Both the position numbers and the translations under genes were made by a program. Below are positions 32,770 through 40,864 of a stretch of DNA of 64,000 bases, one piece after another. Source of the DNA: Neorhizobium galegae (GTDB lineage: Bacteria > Pseudomonadota > Alphaproteobacteria > Rhizobiales > Rhizobiaceae); assembly GCF_017877055.1 (NCBI RefSeq), contig NZ_JAGIPG010000008.1, forward strand, positions 1 to 64,000, given 5' to 3'. The notes under the pieces were generated by a model. The model was given only the letters and a program-made list of their open reading frames with translations. It did no database searches and was not told the DNA's origin. The stretch's first letter is position 1. Every line of letters starts with the position of its first letter.

Positions 32770-33621
32770 TCACATAGCGTGTTGACGGGCTGGCTCCTGC
32801 TCGTGTTTCATCGCCGGAGACGGCTTTTCCTGGTAGGCTGGGAACTGCGGTCGAATGACGTTTCCTTGCCTAACACCTGCAACCTTGTTGATCTGACTGA
32901 CGTCGATCTTCTCGCGAATAGGCCAGCCTGCAGCCTTGTTGGCTTCTTTGGCAGCTTCGATTTTCGCTTGCTGAACCCTCATGAGTGCCGACGCTGGAGG
33001 ACGTACACCGGCCAGGTGGCAGCAGTTCAAGATCAGCTGGTTCTCGTCCTCATGGCGGAACGCGAGCTTCGGATCGGTAATCATCTGACCGTCACGACCA
33101 CGAACCTTACGCTTGGCGAAGTAGACCTTTGCTTCCTGACGTTCTTGGCTCGGCTTCTCGATCCTGTTGACATCAATTTCGAGATTACCACTCTCGGAGA
33201 GCTTCGTGTCACCCCTGAAATTGGACTGATAGAGGGTGAATTCCTCTCCAGTCCTTGGGTTACTAAATGCCCCGACAACAGACACCTGATAATGCTCGAC
33301 GCCTTTCAAAGCTCGGTATGAGTTTGCTTCAGCGGGTTTAAATCGGGTCTCCGGCGGCATCTCAGCGACCAATAGTTTGGCCGTGGCAATTGCTGCTTTG
33401 GCATTTTTCTTGCGTGCCATCTCCTCGACGGCGGAACGCTCGATTTCCTCCTTGACCGGAGGTTTTGCAGCAGCTGCCTCGGCAGCAATTTTATCCCGGC
33501 TCTTCTGGTCCGCGCCTCGCAGGAAGGCCGATGGCCCATGCGACTGGTTTTTCAGCGCATCGTACTGAGCAGCGTCCTGCTGGTATTTTCTGTTGTCGAA
33601 GTATTTGTTGATGAAAGTCAT
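32770..33621 (-). CDS. Hypothetical protein, 283 aa
   Basis: Begins MTFINKYFDNRKYQQDAAQY with GGGAGGGAAAC upstream. The middle is Ala/Lys/Glu-rich helix (about 45-90), then a beta-rich segment with NPRTGEEFTLYQSNF, and a polar Pro/Gln-rich tail ending in several His and Gln. No known family. It stands alone between two terminated operons, upstream of the copy-B promoter region. Confidence 0.6.
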   Translation of the reverse strand: MTFINKYFDNRKYQQDAAQYDALKNQSHGPSAFLRGADQKSRDKIAAEAAAAKPPVKEEIERSAVEEMARKKNAKAAIATAKLLVAEMPPETRFKPAEANSYRALKGVEHYQVSVVGAFSNPRTGEEFTLYQSNFRGDTKLSESGNLEIDVNRIEKPSQERQEAKVYFAKRKVRGRDGQMITDPKLAFRHEDENQLILNCCHLAGVRPPASALMRVQQAKIEAAKEANKAAGWPIREKIDVSQINKVAGVRQGNVIRPQFPAYQEKPSPAMKHEQEPARQHAM

Positions 33622-33780
33622 GTTTCCCTCCCAAGGAAATGTTTAGGAGGTAAGCGTGACATGGCCCTCTGGGAGCAAAAATAGCCGACAGAACGGCCAA
33701 AACTATCCGGAAATAGAAGAGGACGGAATTGCTAGTCCCGTCCACGAAATATTTTTTGTTGCCGAATGTGTCTGATTACT

Positions 33781-34068
33781 TCAGTGGATTGAGAGGGACT
33801 TTGGCGCGATTAGGTTAGGCACTTCGCCTTCGTGTTCAACGGCGATCCCGGCGACTTCCAGGGCGGCGACGACAGCTTCAACCGCATGATCCTGAACGAC
33901 AAAGGCCGCTTTGAATGGGCCGCGTTTGAAGTCAAATTTCACACCTTCTAATCCCACCATCGCACGAACGATCTGTTCCTGGACCGTCGGCCGGTCCTCG
34001 GCAGGAAGGTCCTCAAGCGACGGCCGAAAGGCGAACGGGTTCGACGTCCATATCAGTTTTGCGGTCAT
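33781..34068 (-). CDS. Hypothetical protein, 95 aa
   Basis: MTAKLIWTSNPFAFRPSLED... resembles the 82-aa protein at 57120-57368 in its start (AKLIW) and the alternation near its C-terminus (EVAGIAVEHEGEVP versus YKLGVTVVEEEE). Both may belong to a small family of unknown function. AAGGAAAACGATC precedes the ATG. It overlaps the gene upstream by 56 bp. Confidence 0.55.
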   Translation of the reverse strand: MTAKLIWTSNPFAFRPSLEDLPAEDRPTVQEQIVRAMVGLEGVKFDFKRGPFKAAFVVQDHAVEAVVAALEVAGIAVEHEGEVPNLIAPKSLSIH

Positions 34069-34390
34069 GATCGTTTTCCTTCTTGAGGCATGGTGGTAGG
34101 TGGCCGACGTGTCTCAGCTGATACCCTTCTTTTTGAAGGGTTGCGACCATTCTTCGCGCCATCATCTCAGGCGTTCCGAGAGCAAGATCAGGTTTGAAGG
34201 CTAAACGTTCCTCGTCGTAGGCGTAACCGGCGCGGGCGGCGGTATTGGCGACCATGCCGACGACTGGATGATTGAGCAGTTGGCCGGTTCGCCAACCGCG
34301 TACGGTTCCTTGCTTATCGACATCGACATCGAAGACGAAATCCAGCGCGAAACTTTCCTGTTCACGGTGATCCCAAATTACAGCAATCAT
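34013..34390 (-). CDS. Hypothetical protein, 125 aa
   Basis: Start at the ATG at 34390 (MIAVIWDHREQESFALDFVF) with CTGGGAGAA upstream. Alpha/beta protein; no family recognised. Its last ~18 codons overlap the start of the next gene. Second gene behind promoter module copy C. Confidence 0.55.
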   Translation of the reverse strand: MIAVIWDHREQESFALDFVFDVDVDKQGTVRGWRTGQLLNHPVVGMVANTAARAGYAYDEERLAFKPDLALGTPEMMARRMVATLQKEGYQLRHVGHLPPCLKKENDHDRKTDMDVEPVRLSAVA

Positions 34391-34463
34391 AATGTATTCT
34401 CCCAGTTTCAAGACCTTCAGAGTCAGGCCTGGGCTTGCAAGGGACCACTGAGCGGCGGCCAAA

Positions 34464-34489
34464 GAAAAAGGCCCCTGGAAAGGAGCCTC
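34464..34489 (-). terminator. Terminator-like hairpin after the 106-aa gene
   Basis: Minus strand GGCTCC-TTTCCA-GGGGCC followed by TTTTTC, between the genes at 34518 and 34390. It may give partial termination inside the copy-C operon. Confidence 0.65.
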
Positions 34490-34517
34490 TTCAACGAGCG
34501 ATTTGTTCGGCCTATGC

Positions 34518-34838
34518 TCAGTTGTAGAGCTGCGCATTATGCGCTTCTGCACGTTTGATGTGATGGTCCGAGACCATTGTGAAAGCCTCGTTGTAGGCCT
34601 TCGAAAGTTTATCATACGCATCGCGGACCACTTTGGCATCATCGACATCAGCCTGTTCTAGAGCCTGATCGGCGGAATTGCTCTTCGATGCGTCACCTTT
34701 CCAGACTTCGTGCAGCACTTGCATGTTGATCAGCATCTGCTCAGTGCCCTCGAAAATATTGATCATTTCGTACATCTCGACCTTCAATCGCAATGACACG
34801 TCCAGCAAGAAAAGGTGGTTCGGTATCGGTAGTCTCAT
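34518..34838 (-). CDS. Hypothetical protein, 106 aa, helical
   Basis: First gene after promoter module copy C, with CTGGGAGAAGCCAAA before the ATG. Almost all helix, rich in Ala, Asp, Gln (SADQALEQADVDDAKVVRDA). No domain recognised. Confidence 0.55.
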   Translation of the reverse strand: MRLPIPNHLFLLDVSLRLKVEMYEMINIFEGTEQMLINMQVLHEVWKGDASKSNSADQALEQADVDDAKVVRDAYDKLSKAYNEAFTMVSDHHIKRAEAHNAQLYN

Positions 34839-34867
34839 TTTGGCTTCTCCCAGCTCCGGTCGATCCC

Positions 34868-34946
34868 AATGACCAACCCTATGAGAAGATTGTCATTTTC
34901 GAAATTTTGGGCTGCAACGATTATCGTGTTGCTGAATATTGCTGGA
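34868..34946 (-). promoter_or_regulatory. Promoter module copy C
   Basis: Minus strand: CCAGCAATATTCAGCAACAC, then TTGCAG (34917-34912), 17 bp, GACAAT (34894-34889), then CATAGGGTTGGTC. Here the upstream element is a clear tandem repeat CAGCAATATT/CAGCAACACG. The palindrome over the -35 is weaker than in B, D, E and F. Confidence 0.7.
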
Positions 34947-34962
34947 CATGACGTTGTGTGAA

Positions 34963-34990
34963 CAAAAAAGGCCCCGGTGAAGGAGCCTTA
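34963..34990 (-). terminator. Terminator after the 35.0-38.0 kb operon
   Basis: Minus strand GGCTCC-TTCACC-GGGGCC followed by TTTTTTG, 20 bases after the stop at 35011. Confidence 0.7.
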
Positions 34991-35010
34991 TTAACGATCA
35001 CCGCCATCGG

Positions 35011-35532
35011 TCAGACGGCCTTTTTCATCCGGATTCGCTCGATGCTGAGCTTGATTGCAGAATAGCCGGGGTTCCTCGGCACGATACCAAGCCTGCTGAG
35101 GTGGTCGGGAACTGGCAACATTGTTCCGGGAAGCAGATGTTTTTGAGACTGTGGTGCAGCCTCGACCGGCCCGAAATACCTGTCGAGCAGGGCTACGTCG
35201 TCGGCCGTGATAGCCGCCTTTTCTGGGATCGGCCGGATGAACTGAACCTGCTGACCAGCCTCGTCTGTCAATTTTCCGATGGCGTTCCCCGAGCCTGGAG
35301 AGGTAAGCCGTTCGATGAAGTCGAGCCATTCGAGCGATACCTTCAAAGGCTGTCGGCCTTTCGAACCCTCATAATGTGCGGCGAAATTTGCCACGAGCGC
35401 CCGGAAGGTCACCGGCAATGATTTGAATTCGTCCCCTTCCAGCAGGTCGGCGACATGCTTTGCCTCACGCTCGTTGAGCATCCAAAAGAATGCCTCTTCC
35501 GATGGCAGTTTGATGGTGCGTACTATGTTCAT
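35011..35532 (-). CDS. Hypothetical protein, 173 aa
   Basis: Start at the ATG at 35532 (MNIVRTIKLPSEEAFFWMLN) with GGAGGAAAAATCG upstream; it overlaps the previous gene by 4 bp. Soluble alpha/beta protein with a basic C-terminus. Last gene of the copy-D operon. No family recognised. Confidence 0.6.
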   Translation of the reverse strand: MNIVRTIKLPSEEAFFWMLNEREAKHVADLLEGDEFKSLPVTFRALVANFAAHYEGSKGRQPLKVSLEWLDFIERLTSPGSGNAIGKLTDEAGQQVQFIRPIPEKAAITADDVALLDRYFGPVEAAPQSQKHLLPGTMLPVPDHLSRLGIVPRNPGYSAIKLSIERIRMKKAV

Positions 35533-35990
35533 CGATTTTTCCTCCTCTCCTTCCAAGCCCGCAGGCTGATGATCTGCGATGGCAGGCCCTCGTCCGGACA
35601 TCCGACGTTGAACTCCGAGACCCTCGCTCGCAGGATTTCGATGAACCGCTCGATGTCGATGCCTTCGCCAAGAGACGGCCAAAGACAATCAAGGTAGAAA
35701 CGACTGATCGAGCAAAGCACCAGGTCGCGAACGGCAATGTCCTCGGCCCCTTCCATCGCCAGCGCAATCAGGGCTTCTCGGTCGAGGTCGACGATCTGCT
35801 GGAGCCGCTCGATGGAAATGATGTTGCCGATCTGCTCGCGCACGATTTCATGAGCCTGTTGCCAGTCTTGATCCGTCGGTCGTTTGTCGTGGTGCAGCAG
35901 ATTCATTCTGGATCGGCTGAGATGAGCGGCAAAAACAGCCTGCCGCCCTTCCCTCCCGCCCAGCTCCATCACAGTGCTGATCCGCAACAT
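35529..35990 (-). CDS. Hypothetical protein, 153 aa
   Basis: The ATG lies in a TAATG overlap with the upstream stop, with GGAGGGCC just before. Predominantly helical, with a central IVREQIGNIISIERLQQIVD stretch and a basic C-terminus. No family recognised. Confidence 0.55.
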   Translation of the reverse strand: MLRISTVMELGGREGRQAVFAAHLSRSRMNLLHHDKRPTDQDWQQAHEIVREQIGNIISIERLQQIVDLDREALIALAMEGAEDIAVRDLVLCSISRFYLDCLWPSLGEGIDIERFIEILRARVSEFNVGCPDEGLPSQIISLRAWKERRKNR

Positions 35991-36415
35991 TACATGGCCC
36001 TCCGCTTTGCAGCGTGGTCCTGAAGAATGCGTTTCAGCATGTCTTCGTGATCCTGCTTCGCCAGACGGCTATTACCGGCATTCCAATCTGCAAGAGCTGC
36101 GGGTGAGAGCTGGCTCTTCATGTGGTCGAGACCGCAATTTTCCATCGCGACGGTGTCAATGTTCATGATGATCAGGTCGAACAACTCCATGGCCTGCAGC
36201 AATGCACGGCCCGAGGTCTCGATCAGATCGAGCCGCTCTCGGTCGCATATGACCTCGTACCTTTCCTGCTCATCGATAGCTTGAGGCCTGTCGTTCAGGC
36301 TCAGGTGCTGATCGCGGGCTACCTGCTTCAACAGCTGAAGGGTGTGCTGCATTCCAGCTCGCATCGAGCTGACATCGGATTTCAGGCGCTTTACTGTCTT
36401 TTTTGGGTTTGACAT
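35990..36415 (-). CDS. Hypothetical helical protein, 141 aa
   Basis: Begins MSNPKKTVKRLKSDVSSMRA with GAGGAG upstream. All-helical and basic at both ends. Its composition resembles the two small helical proteins upstream, and the three may form an interacting set. Function unknown. Confidence 0.55.
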   Translation of the reverse strand: MSNPKKTVKRLKSDVSSMRAGMQHTLQLLKQVARDQHLSLNDRPQAIDEQERYEVICDRERLDLIETSGRALLQAMELFDLIIMNIDTVAMENCGLDHMKSQLSPAALADWNAGNSRLAKQDHEDMLKRILQDHAAKRRAM

Positions 36416-36427
36416 GGCTCGATCTCC

Positions 36428-36811
36428 TCAGTGCTTTCGACCGGCGTGAAGCGTGGGACCGTTTCCTGCTTCGATGCTGTCGAGATGCTCCTGCATCGCC
36501 AGAACCGACGTGGCCCTGCTCCTCTGCAGGCTTTGCAGGGTCAAAAGCGTTTCGTGCATGTTCTGGCGCAGCTGTCGTAGCGCAGTGATCGCTTTCACAT
36601 CCGTCTGAAAACTCACGCCGATGATCGACAGCTTGTTAAATTCGATGGAGGTTTCGCCGGGGCGCGCCGCAATCTCAGCCTGAAGCGCCGACATACGTTC
36701 GTTGGAAACCTCCGCGCTCTCGTGGTCGAAAGCGGCGAGTTGGACGTCGAAGTGCTTCAGTAGCTTTTCGATCTCAGTGGTGAAGTCCGTGTTCTGATCA
36801 AAATCTGACAT
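36428..36811 (-). CDS. Small helical protein, paralog of the gene at 36819
   Basis: 127 aa from the ATG at 36811 (MSDFDQNTDF). It shares layout with the next upstream gene: an MSD-start, an acidic first third, a central D(V/I)KxITxL and a C-terminal LQxLQRSRATSVLAMQEHLD-like helix. Likely a local duplication. 8 bp separate them. Unknown function. Confidence 0.55.
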   Translation of the reverse strand: MSDFDQNTDFTTEIEKLLKHFDVQLAAFDHESAEVSNERMSALQAEIAARPGETSIEFNKLSIIGVSFQTDVKAITALRQLRQNMHETLLTLQSLQRSRATSVLAMQEHLDSIEAGNGPTLHAGRKH

Positions 36812-36818
36812 GGCAAAC

Positions 36819-37181
36819 TCACATGATTGAGCGACTGGATGTCGCGTTTTGCGCCGCATCGATGTCGTCGCTTGCGTGGATCAGGTAGCTGGTTTTCAGC
36901 GACTGAACGTGTTCGAGCTGCTCCAGAACCACAGCCAGTTCTTTTCCAAGGTCCATCAGTTTGGTGATGGTCTTGATGTCCTGATTGTAGCAGATGGCCG
37001 CCGTTGTATATCCCGCCTCTTCCATGCTTTTAGGGGTCGGATATTTCTCGTTGAGCGCCGCTGCTCTCGCGTTGTGAACTTCTGCCATCGATCTGGCGGT
37101 GTCGTTCACCGTGTCCATCAGGGCCGCGACCAGGGTCATTCCGACCTCGGTCAAATCTTCGTTTTCGTTGATGTCGGACAT
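36819..37181 (-). CDS. Small helical protein, paralog of the gene at 36428
   Basis: 120 aa from the ATG at 37181 (MSDINENEDL), preceded by GAGAGGAAC. Helical, acidic N-terminus, central DIKTITKLMDLGKELAVVLE. Start chosen because the longer frame has no ribosome-binding site and atypical composition. Confidence 0.55.
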   Translation of the reverse strand: MSDINENEDLTEVGMTLVAALMDTVNDTARSMAEVHNARAAALNEKYPTPKSMEEAGYTTAAICYNQDIKTITKLMDLGKELAVVLEQLEHVQSLKTSYLIHASDDIDAAQNATSSRSIM

Positions 37182-37257
37182 CGGTTGTTCCTCTCTAATT
37201 CGGATTTCGATGATGATTGGGGGCTCCCGGCCGCATGGGTCAGAAGCCGAATTGGTG

Positions 37258-38001
37258 TCAGGCAGCCATGATCTCGCGAACGGCTGCAAGTGTCCCGGCG
37301 AGTGCGCCAGGGCCGAAACCGCCACTGGTCTTCATGGCCTCATGTTCGCTTCGATAACGGGCCTCGAAGGCGTCGCGCTTGGAACCAGTCAGCTTCGACC
37401 GGGCAATCTCGATTTTCGCGATTAGATGGGTGTTCTCAGCACCCTGGCTGCGTAGGTCCAGAGCCAGTCTGCGAAGCTGGTCTTCGTCCTTCGCAGGGAT
37501 AGGAGTACATTCCTTTGCAGGCTCCGGCGCGGAGATCGCGAACGACATCCGGCTCGATCTCGCCGGGATCAGCATGGCAGCTTCACCATGGATTCGGGCG
37601 CTCTGGCGATCCTCGGTGATAAGGTGGTCGGACTGCTTGCACTGGAAATTCAGCTTGCCTTCTGTGTCCCAGATCGGAAGGAACCGGGTGTCTGCCATCG
37701 TGGCGATGATCTCGGCCGCCTTCGTGTCGATGATGCCTTCGTTGAATTTCGAACAGAAAACCGACAGACGAAGATCAATAACCTTGAAGGGCTCCAGGGC
37801 AGCTTCGTGCAGTTCGTCGAGCGGACAGACGGTCTGAACCTGAGCCCATCCAGCGACGATCACTGCCTCGATATGCATATTGTAGGCGGCTTCACAGGCC
37901 AGCTGGTGACCGCGCACTGTGAGCGGAAAGTTGTCGATTTGCTCGACCTTACCAGCTTCAACAAGAAGATAGCGGCGCTCGAATTTGCTGATCATTTTCA
38001 T
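37258..38001 (-). CDS. Hypothetical protein, 247 aa
   Basis: First gene behind promoter module copy D. A beta-rich N-terminal half (SKFERRYLLVEAGKVEQIDN) precedes a helical C-terminal half ending Gly/Ala-rich. GGGAGACGAAGACA precedes the ATG. No family recognised. Confidence 0.6.
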   Translation of the reverse strand: MKMISKFERRYLLVEAGKVEQIDNFPLTVRGHQLACEAAYNMHIEAVIVAGWAQVQTVCPLDELHEAALEPFKVIDLRLSVFCSKFNEGIIDTKAAEIIATMADTRFLPIWDTEGKLNFQCKQSDHLITEDRQSARIHGEAAMLIPARSSRMSFAISAPEPAKECTPIPAKDEDQLRRLALDLRSQGAENTHLIAKIEIARSKLTGSKRDAFEARYRSEHEAMKTSGGFGPGALAGTLAAVREIMAA

Positions 38002-38021
38002 TGTCTTCGTCTCCCAAACTC

Positions 38022-38087
38022 CATGATTTAATTATGCTTTTTGAAAGTGCGGGCCGCAAAGATTATTGTATTTCTGAATGTTGCTGA
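38022..38087 (-). promoter_or_regulatory. Promoter module copy D
   Basis: Minus strand: TCAGCAACATTCAGAAATAC, then TTGCGG (38059-38054), 17 bp, CATAAT (38036-38031), AAATCATGGAG. The -35 overlaps TGCGGGCCGCA. To the right, GTCAACGAAATATTTTT at 38127 is a second element shared with the region right of the gene at 33621. Confidence 0.7.
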
Positions 38088-38185
38088 GAGAAAATCGGGA
38101 GTAGAGACGAGGCGGATTGGGCGGGCGTCAACGAAATATTTTTCGGATGTCGCGCGACTTTCGGCCGATCAGAATTTCGGACATG

Positions 38186-38210
38186 AAAAAAGGAGCCGAA
38201 GCCCCTTGTT
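38186..38210 (-). terminator. Terminator after the 146-aa gene
   Basis: Minus strand GGGGC-TTCG-GCTCC followed by TTTTTT: a textbook UUCG-loop terminator, 25 bases after the stop at 38235. Confidence 0.8.
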
Positions 38211-38234
38211 TCTCGGTTCTATTTTCGAGGGTCC

Positions 38235-38675
38235 TCAGACTTTCACGCCAGCGCCCATCTCGTAGGCCTCGGTCAGCAGGCGCTCGCGGCCGTAATAGTA
38301 CATGTCGATCAGCATTCTATGGACGGTATCCAGCAGCTCAGCGCTGACGCCTGGGTGGCACGACAGCGGTTCCATGGCGTGCAGGACCCGTTTAGTCATT
38401 ACCCTATCGTTCGTCGTCTTGATGCTGTCGAGGGCGTGGTTGGTGAAAACGATCCGTCCGTCGGCTGCAGTGTCGTCGTTGAAAAGGGCATCAACCAGTC
38501 GCTGGGTCTGACGGCTCTCATTAGCGAAACGGATTGCATATTCAGCCGCGATCTCGGCCTTTTCCTCGGAAGAAAGAAGCCCTGAAGGAATTCGATGGCA
38601 GGCAGCCACGGCGAGCGCCTCGATACCCGAGAAGTCAACCGGTTTGGTATTGTCGTATGTTAGTGTCATGGTCAT
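38235..38675 (-). CDS. Hypothetical protein, 146 aa
   Basis: Single-gene unit behind promoter module copy E, with GAGGCGGAGGATACA before the ATG. Mostly helical; contains a HPGVSAELLDTVHRMLIDMY segment. No family recognised. Confidence 0.6.
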   Translation of the reverse strand: MTMTLTYDNTKPVDFSGIEALAVAACHRIPSGLLSSEEKAEIAAEYAIRFANESRQTQRLVDALFNDDTAADGRIVFTNHALDSIKTTNDRVMTKRVLHAMEPLSCHPGVSAELLDTVHRMLIDMYYYGRERLLTEAYEMGAGVKV

Positions 38676-38704
38676 TGTATCCTCCGCCTCGTGGTGATCG
38701 CCTG

Positions 38705-38781
38705 TCGATCAACCTTATGATTTGATTGTTCCCCCGCATGATGCGGGCCGCAATCGCTAATGCATTTCCAAATGTTGCTGA
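38705..38781 (-). promoter_or_regulatory. Promoter module copy E
   Basis: Minus strand: TCAGCAACATTTGGAAATGC, then TTGCGG (38753-38748), 17 bp, AACAAT (38730-38725), AAATCATAAGGTTGATC. The spacer forms CCCGCA-TCA-TGCGGG, so this copy can make a strong hairpin in single-stranded DNA. Confidence 0.7.
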
Positions 38782-38859
38782 GTATGACGAGTTGTTGACG
38801 CACCTATAGCTCGGGCTTGGCGGCATCCATGCTCGTCAACGAATTGGGCTTTGATGCCC

Positions 38860-39147
38860 TCAGAAATATTTCGCAATCTCTGCTGCCGTTGCCTCGACCA
38901 GAACCCGCTTTTGTGTGACCGCACGTGCCAGGGTCTTCAGGTGCAGCAGGAGCGCGGAAACGTTCCTCTTTTTAATCCCGGCCACTTCATAGGCTTCTGG
39001 GCTACCGCCGAACGGGATGGCCGCGAGAGCCCGGTCAAAGATTCCGAGGGCGCTCTCCTGTTCGGCTTCAGCTTCTCGGATCAAGTGAGCCAGGGAGCTT
39101 TCACAAAGGGTCAGCTCCAAAAGGGCGTGATCGAAGATAGTGTTCAC
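38860..39147 (-). CDS. Hypothetical protein, 95 aa
   Basis: GTG start overlapping the stop of the XRE gene (GTGA). Helical, Leu/Ala-rich (IFDHALLELTLCESSLAHLI). Last gene of the copy-F operon. Confidence 0.55.
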   Translation of the reverse strand: MNTIFDHALLELTLCESSLAHLIREAEAEQESALGIFDRALAAIPFGGSPEAYEVAGIKKRNVSALLLHLKTLARAVTQKRVLVEATAAEIAKYF

Positions 39148-39386
39148 TGGGTATCACCACCGGTTTCAGTATGAAGGATGCGATCCCTTCCATGAGGCTC
39201 GATACCGGCATCCAAGGCCGCGAATGCGTACACAACAAATGGCGGAATGCGGCGAGAACCGCCCTCCCATTTCTTGATCGTGTCGAGGCTCTGGAAGAGG
39301 ATGGCAGCGATCTGCGGCTGGGTCAGGAGCAGTCGCTTGCGCTCGGAAACAAAGAAGTCTCGGTCGAGGTGGGCTTTGATGCTCAT
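39144..39386 (-). CDS. XRE-type HTH regulator B
   Basis: 80 aa. FFVSERKRLLLTQPQIAAIL then SLDTIKKWEGGSRRIPP gives a Cro/C1-like helix-turn-helix, paralogous to the protein at 25360-25623. It overlaps the genes on either side, so it is expressed with the copy-F operon and could regulate its own module family. Confidence 0.8.
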   Translation of the reverse strand: MSIKAHLDRDFFVSERKRLLLTQPQIAAILFQSLDTIKKWEGGSRRIPPFVVYAFAALDAGIEPHGRDRILHTETGGDTQ

Positions 39387-39874
39387 GGGTTTCCGGCTCC
39401 TGGGAACGGATAGGCCGGAGCGGATGTCTCGCGCTCGAAGGAGTTAACAGGGCCACGAAGACGTTCGAGGACGCTCGTCAGGATGCGTTCTTCTTCCTCA
39501 CTGTTCACTTGCTCGATCAGGTTCTCGATGGCTTCGGCAACAAGGGTCCGTTCCCTGGCCGATAGTGAGATCGACTTGTTGACCTGCAGCGTCGGAATGG
39601 CGTTGGGGTAAAGGCGATATGGGATGTCGAATATCTTGACGGGTTTACCGCCATCCAAAACTCTCGCGTCGTCGAGGATGAATGTCGCATCGTCGCTGTA
39701 GCCGTCCATGCGGGCGATCCAGTTCCGGAGAACTCGGAACTCGTGCATCTCCTCCTGGGTGATGACGGTGGAGTTTGCCAGGTGGTTCGCGCGTGCTTTC
39801 ATGTCGCCAAAGGTAAATGAGGGCATTATCTGATCGAGGGGCGATGTCTTTCGCGGTTTCTTGTGGTCGGTCAT
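39383..39874 (-). CDS. Hypothetical protein, 163 aa
   Basis: CTGGAGAAACCACC precedes the ATG; the stop overlaps the XRE start. Mixed alpha/beta, no membrane segment. Contains NEEERI-like acidic helices near the C-terminus. No family recognised. Confidence 0.55.
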   Translation of the reverse strand: MTDHKKPRKTSPLDQIMPSFTFGDMKARANHLANSTVITQEEMHEFRVLRNWIARMDGYSDDATFILDDARVLDGGKPVKIFDIPYRLYPNAIPTLQVNKSISLSARERTLVAEAIENLIEQVNSEEEERILTSVLERLRGPVNSFERETSAPAYPFPGAGNP

Positions 39875-39968
39875 GGTGGTTTCTCCAGAAAATAGGCAAA
39901 GGGGTGCCGATCCGGCCCGAGGGCGAGCCGGTCGAAATGGCGGTGATGTTGGAATTCAGATCAGGGGA

Positions 39969-40424
39969 TCAGGCTGCTGCAGCCGGATCGAATTCAACTG
40001 GATCATAGCGACGGCAGAGATTGGTCGTCTCTTCGCCCACTTCGCACCAGCCCCGCTCAGGCGCTACGATGCAGCGGAATGTTGCGGTGATGTCACCGTC
40101 GTGGGCCATGCTCACGCACTGATGGACGTCGGTGCCATCGCGAGTGACGTAATCGCCAACGCCGTATCGGCCGAAACATTCGGCAAAGACGCCTTCAGGG
40201 CATATCTTGCGCTCGGAGGGCTCAAAAGCAGCCCGGTAGGCCTGAGCCATGATAATGACCGGATGTCTTGAGAGGACTTTCTTCATTCGCTCGACGGTCG
40301 CCTTGATGTCTACGGAACCGTTTGCGGTATGGGGATTGTGAACGTCGCGCTTCTTAACGAAGACAGCTCGCGCGTCTTTTGATCGGTTCATTCTGCGCTC
40401 GGCGCGGCTAATCTTGTTCTTCAT
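39969..40424 (-). CDS. Hypothetical protein, 151 aa
   Basis: Basic N-terminus (MKNKISRAERRMNRSKDARA), then a segment with CFGRYGVGDYVTRDG and four cysteines spread over the C-terminal half. AGAGGAAACACC precedes the ATG. Member of the copy-F operon. Function unknown. Confidence 0.55.
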   Translation of the reverse strand: MKNKISRAERRMNRSKDARAVFVKKRDVHNPHTANGSVDIKATVERMKKVLSRHPVIIMAQAYRAAFEPSERKICPEGVFAECFGRYGVGDYVTRDGTDVHQCVSMAHDGDITATFRCIVAPERGWCEVGEETTNLCRRYDPVEFDPAAAA

Positions 40425-40487
40425 CGGTGTTTCCTCTGGATGGTTTTTTGATGTCGATGGAGAGGGTCGTTGCCCTCCCCGTTTTCG

Positions 40488-40766
40488 TCAGGCTGCTGCT
40501 GCTTCGAGCTTTTCGCAAACATGGCTGAGGATCGACCACGCCTCTTCGAGCATGTCGTGGGCCTCTTGGAGAGTGTCGGCGCAGGCTTCGGCGTCTTCGC
40601 CCTTGTGGCTAGACTGGATGCTCTCGGGCATGTTGTCGAAGTATGAGCGCTCGTCTTCCTTGACCTCGTATAGGTAGGAATGGACGTCACCTTCAGATAG
40701 CTCCCAAGCCATCTCTTCGACCTTCGCTAGAACCGTCGCAATTTGTTTCCTACGTTCTTTGTTCAT
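40488..40766 (-). CDS. Small conserved acidic protein (YFDNMPESIQ type)
   Basis: 92 aa. MNKERRKQIATVLAKVEEMA ... ERSYFDNMPESIQSS..KG matches a short family I recall from phages and plasmids, of unknown role. First gene behind promoter module copy F, with GGGGGCGGGAA before the ATG. Confidence 0.7.
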   Translation of the reverse strand: MNKERRKQIATVLAKVEEMAWELSEGDVHSYLYEVKEDERSYFDNMPESIQSSHKGEDAEACADTLQEAHDMLEEAWSILSHVCEKLEAAAA

Positions 40767-40789
40767 TTCCCGCCCCCGTTGATCCCCGT

Positions 40790-40864
40790 GATCAACTCTA
40801 TGATTTAATTATGTTTCTTCCTGATGCGGGCATCAATGACTATTGTATTTCTGAATGTTGCTGA
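40790..40864 (-). promoter_or_regulatory. Promoter module copy F
   Basis: Minus strand: TCAGCAACATTCAGAAATAC, then TTGATG (40836-40831), 17 bp, CATAAT (40813-40808), AAATCATAGAGTTGATC. The -35 overlaps TGATGC-CC-GCATCA. It serves the 38.86-40.77 kb operon. Confidence 0.7.
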
